Positions 34,280 to 47,895 of a DNA stretch of 64,000 nt are shown piece by piece. The translations under genes were made by a program, and so were the position numbers. Location: the NCBI RefSeq assembly GCF_963678635.1, contig NC_087067.1:18613018-18677017 (forward strand). Direction: 5' to 3'. Below the pieces are notes generated by a model. That model was not told the origin of the DNA. It saw only the letters and a program-made list of their open reading frames with translations, and searched no databases. Position 1 is the stretch's first letter; every line of letters starts with the position of its first letter. The stretch comes from Symsagittifera roscoffensis (taxonomy: Eukaryota > Xenacoelomorpha > Acoela > Convolutidae).

Positions 34280-35890
34280 GGTTGTTACTAAATAGATATT
34301 GCAATGCATGGAAGTAATCTGGCACAGCCAACGTCTCAAATCTGCACCCTATGCAAAGAACGAAAATGCCATGCTTAGCTGTGTCCTGTGCTCCTTCATT
34401 GTGCACAGACGTGCCTTGGTGTTGACGTGCACACTGCTACCTGTGGATTTGTACTATGGACATGTGACAAATGCGGAAAACTGTTATCACTGGAAAGAGT
34501 TTACAATTTTTTATTCAATTACTGCGCGCATTTAAATTCTTGAAACTGATGTACAGCAGATGCAAAGCAACGCTCCAATTAGCTATAAATCAACTTGAAA
34601 CGTCTCAGATGCCAGCATATCCATATCCGTATCTACAAGACGCCTAACTGACTCAATGTTTGTGACAAAAGTTTCTGATATCATTCGCCATTCACTGGAA
34701 ACCGCAGTAACAGCCTGAGTTCATCAAAACGGCAACGTGTGAGATCCACTGACAACGGGACCAGTACTGATGAACAGCGAAAGCCAATTCTTACGGGAAC
34801 AAACGCATTACATGGGTTGAATAGCGTAAGCAAACCTCCAGCTCGCTGGCAGATTTATCTGGAAAAAATTTCCACCGATTTCAAACAGACGATTTTGAAG
34901 AGTGGTGTGCAATTGGTATTGCTTCCAATGCTCATATTTTAGAAACAACAATAGTAATAGGAGAAAGTTTTTTATTCAGAAATTGTTTCTGAACAAAATT
35001 GTATTTCATGCCGTCCTAAATTGTTTCTTTATAATTAACGACATAAAAGTTTGAAAAGTTTGGCCACAGCAAAGTATTAGATATCTCAACTTTTGTTCAT
35101 TTCATTCCGAAATTGAGGCATTATCATATTGTCTGTTTAGCAATTCCTTGAATCTTTTTTATTATACTCAAGACTTGGATTTCCAAGGAAGAAGCATACG
35201 TTTTAATACAAATAGTTGGACATCAGATTTTTACGATGAGGTGAATATTCCTCGCTTTTGGTCAAAGAGGTTGAATAGCCTTCTTATACAGAAATTGGCA
35301 ATAAGTGGAAAACTTATATGAATGTTGTTTCCGAAAGAGAAACCAATTGCTCAGTCGTTGTATGCCGACCACCTTTTAAAAGTAATGTTACTTTCGTGAA
35401 TATTTTTTTTCAAAGTTTTGACTGTTGAATTCTCAACTAAATTAAGTAGTTTGATTTGTATCGGCGTTTTCAACGTTCACTATGATAAACATATGGACAA
35501 AAAATACATCATGCTGAAGAACGCATCAACAAATTTTCATTTAGTTCAACACATTACGGAACCAACCCATAACAGATAAAACGTTGTGGACCTGCTGTTT
35601 ACTTATTTGAGACCACCAATCTCCGATCTTCGCAGTTTTAAATCTGAAGTTAGATCACTTAATGACTCATTTCTCGGTGCCTATCCAAGATGATACTCGC
35701 AAACACAAAAGGCATAACAGACACCGACAGTGGAAAAAAATTAACAAGAAAGGGTTCACTTTTCATTTGAGTTGCAATTATGAGCTCAATATGAACTTAA
35801 ATAAAAATCTCGTAGTAGTTTTATTGAGTAATTTAGTCTTTTCGACTCTTGGACACATCGCTGATGCCCACGAACTAGTAATAAAACGAA
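34280..35890 (+). mobile_element. CR1/L2-like LINE fragment (ORF1 zinc finger and endonuclease)
   Basis: At 34335-34480 a broken frame reads ICTLCKERKCHA and ends LWTCDKCGK, the cysteine pattern of the PHD-like finger found in ORF1 of CR1/L2 LINEs. At about 35460-35620 another reads VFNVHYDKHMDKKY, then FHLVQHITEPTHN and VVDLLFTY. This is the 'GDFNxH ... QxVxxPTHxxGHxLDLxxT' signature of the apurinic-type endonuclease domain of LINE ORF2. The RT that should follow is missing here. Stops and frameshifts show it is dead. Confidence 0.65.
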
Positions 35891-36109
35891 AAAAAAACTG
35901 ATCATTCCCTGGATTTTTTTTGATAAAAAAATGTGCCAGATGCGCCACAAGCGGCAAAACTTGAACGTCAACCTCAATTTGGAAAAACTCAGAAATCAAA
36001 TTATGAAAGTTCTGAATCAAAGTTAAGACGTTTAATTTCCGGAAAAAATTCTAGATCAGAATCGAAAGCAATTCCAAAAAAATATGGGCATGCATTCAAT
36101 TTTAAGCGT

Positions 36110-36335
36110 AAGTAATCGATTATAACGGATTATTATGATGATTTTTTGACAATTATAATTGGTTATATTTACCAAAATTAGGTGTTTAAGGATTTATAAT
36201 TGATTATAATCGTGATATTTTCCAAGAGATTAAACTCTCTATAATCGATTATAATTGATTATAGTTCTTACAAAACAACTTCAAAGTCAATTATTTTCAA
36301 TTATAATCAATTATAATCTCTTATTTTGCCAAAAT
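36110..36335. repeat. AT-rich palindromic repeat cluster
   Basis: Many variants of gattataatcgattataat, same family as 11338-11560. Confidence 0.8.
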
Positions 36336-36561
36336 TTTGTCAATTCAAAACTATATATGATTTATATCTTGTGGACTTTTAATTTTGTGTCAATAAAAAA
36401 TCTCTAAGAAAGAGATCTCTTTAACACTTTGGTTCATCTGAACACAAAGTCTTACCACGAAACAAAAGTTTCATAGAAATCCTTTCAGATTAGTGGAAAG
36501 GTTCCCGCGGTAGATGAAAAATAAACCTTCCGAATCAATCATGAAACTAAATCAATTTGCT

Positions 36562-39500
36562 GATTTGTTGATGCTTAAAAAAGCTTAAAATATGCATCAC
36601 AAAACAACTCTAATGGGGAAAAAATGAAAAAAAACCTTTAAATTTGAATTGAATTTTCTCATTTTTATAGGAACCAAGTCTACAAAAAAAGCATAAAATA
36701 TAAGCAATTTAGATGCAACGTCGAAGACAAAATTGGACAAACAAAAGGGATTATAATCATTATAATCGATTATAATGGATTGTTGTGCAAAACTAATGAA
36801 TTAAAAATTTGAATAAAAATAATGGACTTTAATCAATTATAATTTGATTTTAAAAAGAGAGATTATAATCAATTATTAATTAATTAAAATCGATTGTTTC
36901 TCACTTTAGTAAGACTAGTACTAACGTCGTAATGCAATCGATTGTTAACGCTTGAAACTGGATGCGGGAGCTCTTAAAGATTTACAAGGAAATAGCGCCT
37001 TGCATTGTTTGCCACTACACAGATTAAGAGGAACTAGCAAGGCATTTCATCCAGTTTTTTTTTCAATCCAAAAACTTTATGTTATCCTGCCTTTCCACTA
37101 AAGCAGTCCCCGCGGTATTAAATTCATTCAACCAACCCCTCCCTTCCACTATCAGAAGCAGTATATCGCATGTCAAATACATCATCACCTTTCTTCATTA
37201 TTCTTACGCATACTAATAATGCATCATTTTTTCCGGGGACTCTTGTTCATTTCATCTATTTAATTAAAGCATCGCGGACAGCCTTTACCCATTTTTCTGT
37301 TAAAGAGGTTCATTGCAACGTCTCTCCTTGCGAAAAAACAATGAATAAAAACGATCTGACTTCCTAAAAATCGATCTGTTACTTATTTTTGAACGAATAA
37401 TCCGAAGAATTATTGACCACTGCCAACTAAAAAAAAAATCTTAAGACTCGTGCATCTTTAGATCCTACTCAATACGCGCACCGGAGTAGTGTCTTTTGAA
37501 ACAGTTTTAAATAAAACTATCCATTAATTTTTCATGGAAATTGACTCCAACAATTCGTTTGACTTGATTGCCGTGGGTTTAAATTTGCCACTTTTAACCA
37601 CGACTTTCTCATATTTTTTGTTTTTATATAGGTTTTGGTGACCGTGTTATTGCCTGATTTAGGTCCTATCAGAGCGACAAAGCCAGTCAGTTTTAGCCGA
37701 CAAGAGATTTTTGAATTCGTAGTTCATGCAACGTGGTATGCCTCAAGGCTCTATACGAGGGCCCACCTTGTTCAGCTTATTTTGCTTGCCGTTTTCAGTT
37801 ATTCTAAGACAATAGGAGTTTCACATCAATCTTTCGCAGCTGAAAAAATGTTTTTTTCATACATGTTCAATATAATGTTGGCTACTCAATTGATGTTAAT
37901 AAGACAGTTATTTGCAGTGTGCTTAACTTCTATCACGATGTTGAACTGTATTCAACCCCGAGAAAACATTAGGTTAATGTAAATTGAAAAAACATTGCCA
38001 GTGGGTCATTATTTGAAATTACACAATTGATGTTCTAAACAATCTAGCTTCGCTTGGATTTATCATGAACACTAATCTTATTTTCACTGATCAAGTACAC
38101 AGAATCCGCAGCGCGTGTAACTTTTTTTCAGAAAGTTATCCAGTATATCCAGCTTTGAAAATCGCATTTAATTTTCTTCGTCGCTCTTTATGAGCCGCGA
38201 AACTGATTGAATAACAAAATCTAGTGAGTCCAAAAATCTGCAGCTCGTTTATAGTCCAGAACCCTTGGCAGACTTCAACTGATATATGTTTTTATGATAT
38301 GCATTCTCTACCTGTCCGGAAGCAAAATGAGCTCAGTTCTTTTACCGATTTGTTGGTGCTTAAAAAAGCTTAAATTATGCATCACAAAACAACTCTAATG
38401 GGGAAAAAATGAAAAAAACCTTTAAATTTGAATTGAATTTTCTCATTTTTATAGGAACCAAGTCTACAAAAAAAGCATAAAATATAAGCAATTTAGATGC
38501 AACATCGAAGACAAAATTGGACAAACAAAAGGGATTATAATCATTATAATCGATTATAATGGATTGTTGTGCAAAACTAATGAATTAAAAATTTGAATAA
38601 AAATAATGGATTATAATCAATTATAATTTGATTTTAAAAAGAGAGATTATAATCAATTATTAATTAATTAAAATCGATTGTTTCTCAATTTTAGTAAGAC
38701 TAGTACTAACGTCGTAATGTAATCGATTGTTAACGCTTGAAACTGGATGCGGGAGCTCTTAAAGATTTACAAGGAAATAGCGCCTTGCATTGTTTGCCAC
38801 TAAACAGATTAAGAGGAACTAGCAAGGCATTTCATCCAGTTTTTTTTACAATCCAAAAACTTTATGTTATCCTGCCTTTCCACTACAGCAGTCCCCGCGG
38901 TATTAAATTCATTCAACCAACCCCTCCCTTCCACTATCAGAAGCAGTATATCGCATGTCAAATACATCATCACCTTTCTTCATTATTCTTACGCATACTA
39001 ATAATGCATCATTTTTTCCGGGGACTCTTGTTCATTTCATCTATTTAATTAAAGCATCGCGGACAGCCTTTACCCATTTTTCTGTTAAAGAGGTTCATTG
39101 CAACGTCTCTCCTTGCGAAAAAACAATGAATAAAAACGATCTGACTTCCTAAAAATCGATCTGTTACTTATTTTTGAACGAATAATCCGAAGAATTATTG
39201 ACCACTGCCAACTAAAAAAAAATCTTAAGACTCGTGCATCTTTAGATCCTACTCAATACGCGCACCGGAGTAGTGTCTTTTGAAACAGTTTTAAATAAAA
39301 CTATCCATTAATTTTTCATGGAAATTGACTCCAACAATTCGTTTGACTTGATTGCCGTGGGTTTAAATTTGCCACTTTTAACCACGACTTTCTCATATTT
39401 TTTGTTTTTATATAGGTTTTGGTGACCGTGTTATTGCCTGATTTAGGTCCTATCAGAGCGACAAAGCCAGTCAGTTTTAGCCGACAAGAGATTTTTGAAT

Positions 39501-41908
39501 TCGTAGTTCATGCAACGTGGTATGCCTCAAGGCTCTATACGAGGGCCCACCTTGTTCAGCTTATTTTGCTTGCCGTTTTCAGTTATTCTAAGACAATAGG
39601 AGTTTCACATCAATCTTTCGCAGCTGAAAAAAGGTTTTTTTCATACATGTTCAATATAATGTTGGCTACTCAATTGATGTTAATAAGACAGTTATTTGCA
39701 GTGTGCTTAACTTCTATCACGATGTTGAACTGTATTCAACCCCGAGAAAACATTAGGTTAATGTAAATTGAAAAAACATTGCCAGTGGGTCATTATTTGA
39801 AATTACACAATTGATGTTCTAAACAATCTAGCTTCGCTTGGATTTATCATGAACACTAATCTTATTTTCACTGATCAAGTACACAGAATCCGCAGCGCGT
39901 GTAACTTTTTTTCAGAAAGTTATCCAGTATATCCAGCTTTGAAAATCGCATTTAATTTTCTTCGTCGCTCTTTATGAGCCGCGAAACTGATTGAATAACA
40001 AAATCTAGTGAGTCCAAAAATCTGCAGCTCGTTTATAGTCCAGAACCCTTGGCAGACTTCAACTGATATATGTTTTTATGATATGCATTCTCTACCTGTC
40101 CGGAAGCAAAATGAGCTCAGTTCTTTTACCGATTTGTTGGTGCTTAAAAAAGCTTAAATTATGCATCACAAAACAACTCTAATGGGGAAAAATGAAAAAA
40201 ACCTTTAAATTTGAATTGAATTTTCTCATTTTTATAGGAACCAAGTCTACAAAAAAAGCATAAAATATAAGCAATTTAGATGCAACATCGAAGACAAAAT
40301 TGGACAAACAAAAGGGATTATAATCATTATAATCGATTATAATGGATTGTTGTGCAAAACTAATGAATTAAAAATTTGAATAAAAATAATGGATTATAAT
40401 CAATTATAATTTGATTTTAAAAAGAGAGATTATAATCAATTATTAATTAATTAAAATCGATTGTTTCTCAATTTTAGTAAGACTAGTACTAACGTCGTAA
40501 TGTAATCGATTGTTAACGCTTGAAACTGGATGCGGGAGCTCTTAAAGATTTACAAGGAAATAGCGCCTTGCATTGTTTGCCACTACACAGATTAAGAGGA
40601 ACTAGCAAGGCATTTCATCCAGTTTTTTTTACAATCCAAAAATTTTATGTTATCCTGTCTTTCCACTACGGCAGTCCCCGCGGTTTTAAATTCATTCAAC
40701 CAACCCCTTCCCTTCCACTATCAGAATCAGTATATCGCATGTCAAATACATCATCACCTTTCTTCATTATTCTTACGCATACTAATAATGCATCATTTTT
40801 TTCCGGGACTCTTGTTCATTTCATCTATTTAATTAAAGCATCGCGGACAGCCTTTACCCATTTTTCTTTTAAAGAGGTTCATTGCAACGGCTCTCCTTGA
40901 GAAAAAATGAATAAAAACGATCTAACTTCCTAAAAATCGATCTGTTACTTATTTTTGAACGAATAATCCGAAGAATTATTGACCACTGCCAACTAAAAAA
41001 AAAATCTTAAGACTCGTGCATCTTTAGATCCTACTCAATACGCGCACCGGAGAGGTGTCTATTGAAACAGTTTTAAATAAAACTATCCAATAATTTTTCA
41101 TGGAAATTGACTCCAATAATTCGTTTGACTTGATTGCCGTGGGTTTAAAATTGCCACTTTTAACCACGACTTTCTCATATTTTTTGTTCTTATATAGGTT
41201 TTGGAGACCGTGTTATTGTCTGATTTAGGTCCTATCAGAGCGACAAAGCCAGTCAGTTTTAGCCGTCAAGAGATTTTTGAATTCGTAGTTCATGCAACGT
41301 GGTATGCCTCAAGGCTCTATACGAGGGACCACCTTGTTCAGCCTATTTTGCTTGCCGTTTTCAGTTATTCTAAGACAATAGGAGTTTCACATCAATCTTT
41401 CGCAGCTGAAAAAATGTTTTTTTTATACATGTTCAATATAATGTTGGCTACTCAATTGATGTTAATAAGACAGTTATTTGCAGTGTGCTTAACTTCTATC
41501 ACGATGTTGAACTGTATTCAACCCCGAGAAAACTGAAACATTAGGTTAATGTAAATTGAAAAAACATTGCCACTGAGTCATTATTTGAAATTACACAATT
41601 GAAGTCCTAAAAAATCTAACTTCGCTTGGATTTATCATGAACACTAATCTTATTTTCACTGATCAACTAAACAGAATCCGCAGCGCGTGTAACTTTTTTT
41701 CAGAAAGTTATCCAGTATATCCAGCTTTGAAAATCGCATTTCATCGCTCTTTATGAACCGCGAAATTGATTGAATAGCAAACTCCAGTGAGTCCAGAAAT
41801 CTGCAGCTCGTTTATAGTCCAGGCCACATGGCAGACTTCAACTGATGTATATTTTTATGATATGCATTCTCTACCTGTCCAGAAGCAAAATGAGCTCAGT
41901 TCTTCTAC
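36562..41908 (+). repeat. Three tandem ~1785 bp units carrying a LINE RT fragment
   Basis: Units are 36562-38346, 38347-40130 and 40131 to about 41908; gatttgttg marks each start. Each unit has an AT-palindrome block, an unrecognised stretch, then a degenerate CR1/L2-like reverse transcriptase region. That region reads, across frameshifts, WFRSYxSD-like (FRSYQSDKA), QRGMPQGSIRGPTLFSLF and KTIGVSHQSFAAE, the last at the catalytic 'CxADDTQL' position with the aspartates lost. SLGFIMNTNLIFTDQV follows, matching 'NLGVxFDSxLSF'. Units 1 and 2 are nearly identical; unit 3 is more diverged and runs on into the LINE 3' end. A truncated fourth copy is in the downstream duplication (50580-52240). Confidence 0.85.
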
Positions 41909-42070
41909 CCTTTTTCATGAACTATTTCATAACTTGAGTTTCATTTTTTTTTCAATTTCAGCATTTGGGCTGTTAGGAAAGAAAATTTTCTATTTTGGTC
42001 CCCCGAAACTGTGGGTTGGTTTACCGATTAATAAAAAACTTTGTATCCAAAAACGGTTATTATAACAAAA
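41909..42070 (+). mobile_element. LINE ORF2 C-terminal fragment
   Basis: The frame GKKIFYFGPPKLWVGLPINKK matches the 'RSFxxxAPKLWNSLP' signature near the C-terminus of CR1/L2 ORF2. It follows on from the third tandem unit, so the units derive from one LINE copy that was partly amplified. The same fragment is in duplication copy B at about 52245-52400. Confidence 0.6.
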
Positions 42071-43045
42071 ATTCAATTGATTATGATGATACTGTTGTTA
42101 ACGAGTCAAAAATTGAATGATAAATTTCGCAATTCCGGATCGTATCCTTTTCAATACCATTTACTTCACTGTCAACCAAAATGGCTTCATCAAAAAAGTG
42201 TCGATCATAAAATTTTCTTGAAAAAAAAGTGTAAGTTTTTTTTTGTTTGAAGCTTAGGCTTTGAATTTTTTTTGTCAATTTATCAAAATTGCTGGCTATA
42301 TCATATGCTTTTCGACACCAAGTTTGGTTATGATTTTTGAACAAGATACGTAGTATTTCGGTCGAATTTTTATGAAGTTGAGCATTCAGAACGCATAACA
42401 GAGTGCTCCAAAACTTTTAATCATGAGTAAATACAGCACATGATAATGAGGCATTTACAACCGCAAGTGTATATTTGTTGGCCAGAAATAAAATTCCAAG
42501 ATTGGAAACAAAACTATGATAATGATATAATATAACAAATCTTGTTCAGAAAATTTTCTTCACAAAAGAGCGGTATTTTGTTTCAGAAAACTGCGCTTTT
42601 TTGTTGGTTATATATTTTAATGGAAATTTTAATTGAAATATAGCCGAGAACAAAAAATAGGTGCTGCCTGCTTTTGTCTGAATAAAAAAAGCAAGGAATT
42701 TGAAGAATCAAATCACATCAAACTATTGACCCAGAAAAAAAACTACGAAAAATTTAAAAGCTAAGAGCAACTGATTGCTGGAGAAGTAGCTAGTAAATTT
42801 GGCGACCACAGTAATTAATGTTGAATCCAAAACCACAAAAAACTACAAAACTTGGCTTTTTTGCAGTCTAGACAATTACTTCGGCGGGAGAAAAAGAAAT
42901 TGAGCTTTAAGGAAAAGCAGTTCCGAGAATCTGCTTCATTTTTGATTAAATCTTCCGGAAAATTTTCAATAATCAGATTGGTGGCAAGAGAGAACTTTTA
43001 ACTTGCGAGAACCTTGAAATTTCGAGAACCTTCAAATTGCGATGA

Positions 43046-43231
43046 TGTGATTTCACTTTTATACTTAATCTAAGTTATTTCATTATCTTATCTCAATGAT
43101 TTAGTCGGTCATTTATGTTTGGCCGGCGGAGAGAATGCTCTGTCATTTTTTAATTTTTTAACTTTCAAACTAATTCACTTTTTTTTTAACTGTATCAAGT
43201 AGAGTTGGTTGTAACAAAGTAACATTTTGTA
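43046..43231 (+). repeat. 5' LTR, gypsy copy A
   Basis: It begins tgtgatttcacttttatact and ends before aatggcgcag. It matches 47675-47895 block by block (ggagagaatgctctgtca, tttaactttca, gtagagtt-g-tgtaacaaa). The 3' copy is longer because of extra tcttttatt repeats. Confidence 0.8.
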
Positions 43232-44036
43232 ATGGCGCAGTCGAAAAACGAATCTAACGTGATAGGAATACCTCCATTTTGGCAGAACCATACAATAGAC
43301 CCACCTATCCCTTGGGAAGATTGGAGTGATCTTTTCCACTTATTGCGAAAAAAAATGTAGATATCAAAAATCTATTAAATCTATCGGAAAGACACAATTT
43401 CCTCCATCAGCATTGAAAAATCCGACAAAAAACGAATCGGAAAACCAAAAAAAAGCACGAATGGAGAAAAATATCCAAGAACAAAAGCGCTACGACGATG
43501 AAGGAGCGGCATCTATCAAAACCGAAAAAAAAATTAACGGAAGGAGAACAGAGGAAACCGACAAGAAATTCCGTTCAGTTCTCTACATAGCCCTCGGAAA
43601 TGAAGGAAAAAGAATCTTCGGTCAGAATTTCACGTAAGTAAAAATACTCCAAATTTCCTTCGAAGAGTTTTGGGAAAGTTTCTCAGCTGGCTTCGCCAGA
43701 AAAACAAACGTCACATTTGAAAGGAACAAAGTGTTCAACAGAAAGCCACGTGACAGAGGGTCATTAGAACAATTTTGAGGAGCCCTAGCCGAAATGGCCA
43801 AAAAGTGTGACATATCCGCCGGAGAGGACGAATGGATAATGGATATTTTTACAAACAACATGGAAAATTCTGACATAGAAAGAAAATTTCTGACGGAAAT
43901 TCTGCCACTGTTGGAGGCACACAACTTTGCCCTGATAGACGAAAAGAGAATATCTAACCACATGAAAATAACCAATAGCTTTAATCCGTACAAAAATCTT
44001 ATAACCATTTTAACGTCAAAACAGAGCCAAACCTGA
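43232..44036 (+). pseudogene. gag: Gag of gypsy element, copy A (frameshifted)
   Basis: The frame starts MAQSKNESNVIGIPPFWQNH at 43232. Capsid-like sequence follows: FRSVLYIALGNEGKRIFGQN, a 'FEEFWESFSAGF' helix, KVFNRKPRD, LAEMAKKCDI and LTEILPLLEAHNFALID. It matches the retrotransposon Gag family of K02A2.6-like gypsy elements in order and spacing. A run of eight A at about 43348 shifts the frame; copy B has seven A there and stays open. Further breaks follow. Confidence 0.75.
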
Positions 44037-45049
44037 AAATCAAACGCAGCAATGCCTTTATGAAATGTGGCGGGACATTCTCAAAAGGACACTTTGCTTT
44101 TTGTCCAGCGAAGGACACGACTTGTACATCATGTAAACATAAAGGTCACTTGACTAGCTTCGTAAATCCCATCGTAAAAAGGAAAATATTGTAAATACTC
44201 AAACTGTTGATAATGCAGATTTTATTCCTTCGGACCATCCGGATGTCAATATGGACCGTGTAACTAGAGAATGCTGTGCTGTGACTAATGCATGGTCAGA
44301 ATCCGGACAGCGAAAACAATGATTATTCTGTATTAAAAGTAGCTACAATTTTTGACGACGATGGAAACGAACTTAAAAAAATGTTAACTATTGGCTTCGG
44401 GAAATAAAATCAGGTAATCGTAATACTCCAAGTGGATTATGCTAGTCCGGACCCGTATTTAAAGATTTATCTAGTGGATAAAGCAAACAAGGTCTTAAAC
44501 TGCGGGTTCACGGACAGTGCCAGCAACATCACCGGCAAATTGATACTTCCGATTTTCTCAAATGGATGGTCACACGATGATTGTCATTTTTTCCTGACAG
44601 AGAGCCACTCAAATCATAATCGAACAAAGTTCTGTACTTCGAAATGTACTCCTTCGGAATATTCAAATGTTAACCTTCAAAAATTGCTATTTCTAATTCC
44701 GCATTTTTTTATTTCTCAATTGTAGCATAATTATTTCCGCTTTAGATAGAAAAATTGTAAATACTGTAAACATGGAAAAAAAACTGTAATTAGTCCGTCC
44801 ATTTCCGGTATTCAAGTTTCTTTAGAATTTCTTGTGTTATCTGAAGACGAAAAACTTGTACATAAAAACCGCGAAAAATTGAAGTTTCACGAACGTCCTT
44901 TGGGTTTAAATACCTTATTTAAAGTCAAATTAGCCGCTCCCTTAACCAAAGATGACTCACTGTTGAGCCCAATCGTGAAAGCACTTCAAAATTAAGCCAA
45001 GACAATCAATGCAAACTTGGTACGGGACTTACACTAATCCGACGGATTG

Positions 45050-45830
45050 TTATACATGGATGGTGAATTAGTCATTACTTAAACCCTGAGAAACGCCATG
45101 ATGAACACACTACATGAAACACACCCCGGCCAATTCGTAATGAAATACTTGGCTCAATACATCTGGTGGCCTATACACAGATCTATTTCCAGGGCATAAA
45201 ATGTTCAGAACGTACAAAAACGGGTAAGAATTTAAAAAGTTTAGTTCCAAATTCTCAAATAAGTAAACTTCCCCCTTACTTGAACCAAACGAAGAACTCA
45301 ACTTAGACTTCGCCGGTCCTTTGGATTCCCACTGGGGCACAAACAAATACATTTTTTTTTGCATCGACCGGTTTTCAAAATTTTCATCGCCAAAAACTTC
45401 AACATCCACATCGTCAAAAACAGTTATCGAATTTCTTCAAGATTATATCTTTCTTCATAGCATACTCATTTCGAGTAGATCACGCATCCTGTTTTACAAG
45501 CCAGGATTTCAAATTATTTTGTGACTCGAACAAATTTAATTTAAAATTTTGTACAGTATGAGACCATCGCTCCAATGGATTAGTTGAAAAACTATACATA
45601 CTGTAAAAATCAAACTGTTGGCAATGGTTCAAGAAATTCAAAAGTGTACATTACAAGACACTATATCAAAAATTATCTGGAACCTTCAGTCCTCTTATTA
45701 ATCAAAAATTAAATGCTCTCCATTTGAAATACTTTTCAGTAGAAAACCAAAAACTATTTGCAAACAACTTGCATCTGTTAAACCTTCCAATGGAATTTTA
45801 GACAAGGAGAAATCGATACTTTGCAAGTCA
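45050..45830 (+). pseudogene. Integrase of gypsy element, copy A (degenerate)
   Basis: The zinc-binding part reads LLYMDGELVIT, HETHPGQFVMKYLAQYIWWP, with the HHCC cysteines in a broken frame. The catalytic core reads LDFAGPLDSHWGTNKYIFF, then IDRFSKF, a disrupted VDH region, and 'HRSNGLVEK'-like residues. These are the D,D(35)E-type integrase landmarks in order. Multiple stops and shifts make it inactive. Confidence 0.75.
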
Positions 45831-45860
45831 AGAGCTTGGGACTGGAATGCGGACGATAGA

Positions 45861-47166
45861 ATGGAGGATGGATATAAGGATACCGTGATCACTAAGAAGA
45901 ATCAGACACCTCTGGAGAAGGGATATGAATCGAACTACCCATCTCTCTCAAAACCTTCATCGTCTAAAATGCCCCTTTATGGTCCATTCAAGGTTAAATT
46001 TTTCGGAAAACGAATGAGAGCATCAATGGAAATCCAATTTACAAAGAGCTAAACTAAAAATTTGTAAACACCTCTAGTACTACTGCAGAATTATTCGACG
46101 GAAAAATCATCGGAAAATCAGACATCGCTCTTCCAAAATCGAATTTCTCTAAAATCCGATCCTTTAAAGGCAACATATATTTCCCATATTTTCCTAACGC
46201 TGATGTTGAAGTAGGTACGAGGCGTGCAAATCAATGAAAACCAAACCCATCTAAGAAACAGGGACCGAAGACCAGAAAACAAATAGAATTGGCAACCTCA
46301 GACAACAATACCAGGACGAGGGCGTCGAAATCATCAACGAATCCTTCACGAAGACAGCCAACCCGATCTAAGAACTCGACCATTATTCCAGTTTATTTAC
46401 CTTCTGACGAGTTGGTGTTCATTCCATTGGATACTTCTGATATTAGCGATTGGGAATGGATAGCAGGAGATTTTCTTTGTAGAGACGTGGCTAGGGACCA
46501 AAATGTTTCCGATAGCCTAAATGTTATAAAACACGACAACATCACTGCTAGCCCTCGTAATACAAATGACAACATAAAGGTTGAGATTTAAGACGATAAC
46601 TCAAACGACGACATAATTGCACAATGCCCAATTAGTATCATCCCGGCGGAATCAAACGTCACCTCACAAGCAAACATAGTCAATACTGGTCCTAGCCTCA
46701 ATCCACAGACTAATCCAACGGATGGGAAAATTGAATCACACGGTGAAGAACCTCCAGTAAATTTTCCGATCTATGAGATAGTCGTCTCCTCTGACGAGGC
46801 TACTTCCAATCATCAGTCTTATCTTAATTCCGGTAACGAACCGCTTCTACGTCTGCCAAACGTGGATCTGCCAAAATTTTACGAAAAAAAAATACTTCAT
46901 AGTTATTAAAGATCAGATAGAAGAAACATCTGGCTCAGCCTCGAATCCGATTGTCCTGGGTAACAACAATCCCAACGAACCTCATACATCAGCATATCAC
47001 GAAACTTCTCCCGATTATTTGACTATACTTTCGGACTCTTCACTGTCGGGCACACACTCTCCTTCTTCGACTGACGAATCTCTAAGAATTGCCATCGACA
47101 ACTATGATGGAAATACGGACTTAGACAGTGAACTATTTAATGCAGAGCTTGAAAACTATATTAACT
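45861..47166 (+). pseudogene. Post-integrase frame region, gypsy copy A
   Basis: Frames at 45861-46052 and 46289-46591, and broken continuations to 47166, give a Ser/Asn/Asp-rich polypeptide with no recognised domain. The words DGKIIGKSDIALPKS recur in the small LTR element at 13.4 kb. It could be a C-terminal extension of Pol or a lost third gene; no envelope features such as a signal peptide or membrane segment were evident. Confidence 0.45.
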
Positions 47167-47674
47167 AATACAAAAACTGTTAAATCGAATCTCATTTTCC
47201 TTCATACCACTGTACTCGGTGTTTTCTTTTCATTAACCGTACCCACAACTAAATTTCATAATTTTCACTAACTGATTTTTAACTCCTGTATTTTCTTATT
47301 AACAATCCTTCGGGTCAAGCGTTCTATAATTAACCTAATGCTCGTTTGTTCAGAAATCTAGCGGTCAATACTTACCTTCTTCAATTATGAAAATTAATGA
47401 ATTTTATGAAAATTAACTTTGTAACTCTTATTGCAGAATCTATTAGTCAGCCTTTACTTTTACATCCGTCGGATGTCAGTCATTTTCTTCAAATTCAGTG
47501 CGAAATCGATGTTTAACTGCATAAATTAATTTCAATTGATAAATCTAACCTTAACTAAGTGCACAAATATGGTGCTTAAAATTTCATTTTTGCCCTCGAA
47601 GGGGAGAAAAAGAGCAGTTAGTTAGGTAATTAGTTATTTTTGCAATATAAGTTTTTTCCTGCTTTGAGGATTGA

Positions 47675-47895
47675 TGTGATTCCACTTTTGTACTTATTCT
47701 AGTTTATCTCATTATCTTATTCAATTGATTTAACCGGTCATATATGTTTGAGCTTCACACTTTCATTCTCTCCGCCGGAGAGAATGCTCTGTCACCTTTT
47801 AGTGTTTTAACTTTCAGATTAATTCACTTTTATTCTTTTATTCTTTTAGCTGTATAAAGTAGAGTTAGCTGTAACAAAAAAAAAACATTTTATCA
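47675..47895 (+). repeat. 3' LTR, gypsy copy A
   Basis: It begins tgtgattccacttttgtact and ends about acattttatca. An imperfect palindrome tctctccgccggagaga lies inside. Confidence 0.8.

Larger units (their letters stand above)
43046..47895 (+). mobile_element. Ty3/gypsy LTR element, copy A, RT/RNase H deleted
   Basis: Two ~190-220 bp direct repeats starting TGTGATT flank the element (43046-43231 and 47675-47895). TGGCGCAGTCG, a primer-binding-site-like sequence, follows the left one. A purine run (gaaggggagaaaaag) precedes the right one by ~75 bp. Inside, in order: Gag (43232-44036), a Cys/His knuckle region (about 44060-44160), a possible protease tail (44432-44725), integrase (about 45050-45830) and a further reading frame region (45861-47166). 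Only about 300 bp separate the protease-like part from the integrase, where a full element needs well over 1 kb of RT and RNase H. All frames carry stops or shifts. Confidence 0.85.

Noticed and set aside
37170-39766. Identical frames of 65 and 115 codons at 37170/38955 and 37635/39419.
   Set aside because: They are copies within the LINE-derived tandem array; the true RT reading crosses frames, so these ORFs are by-products.
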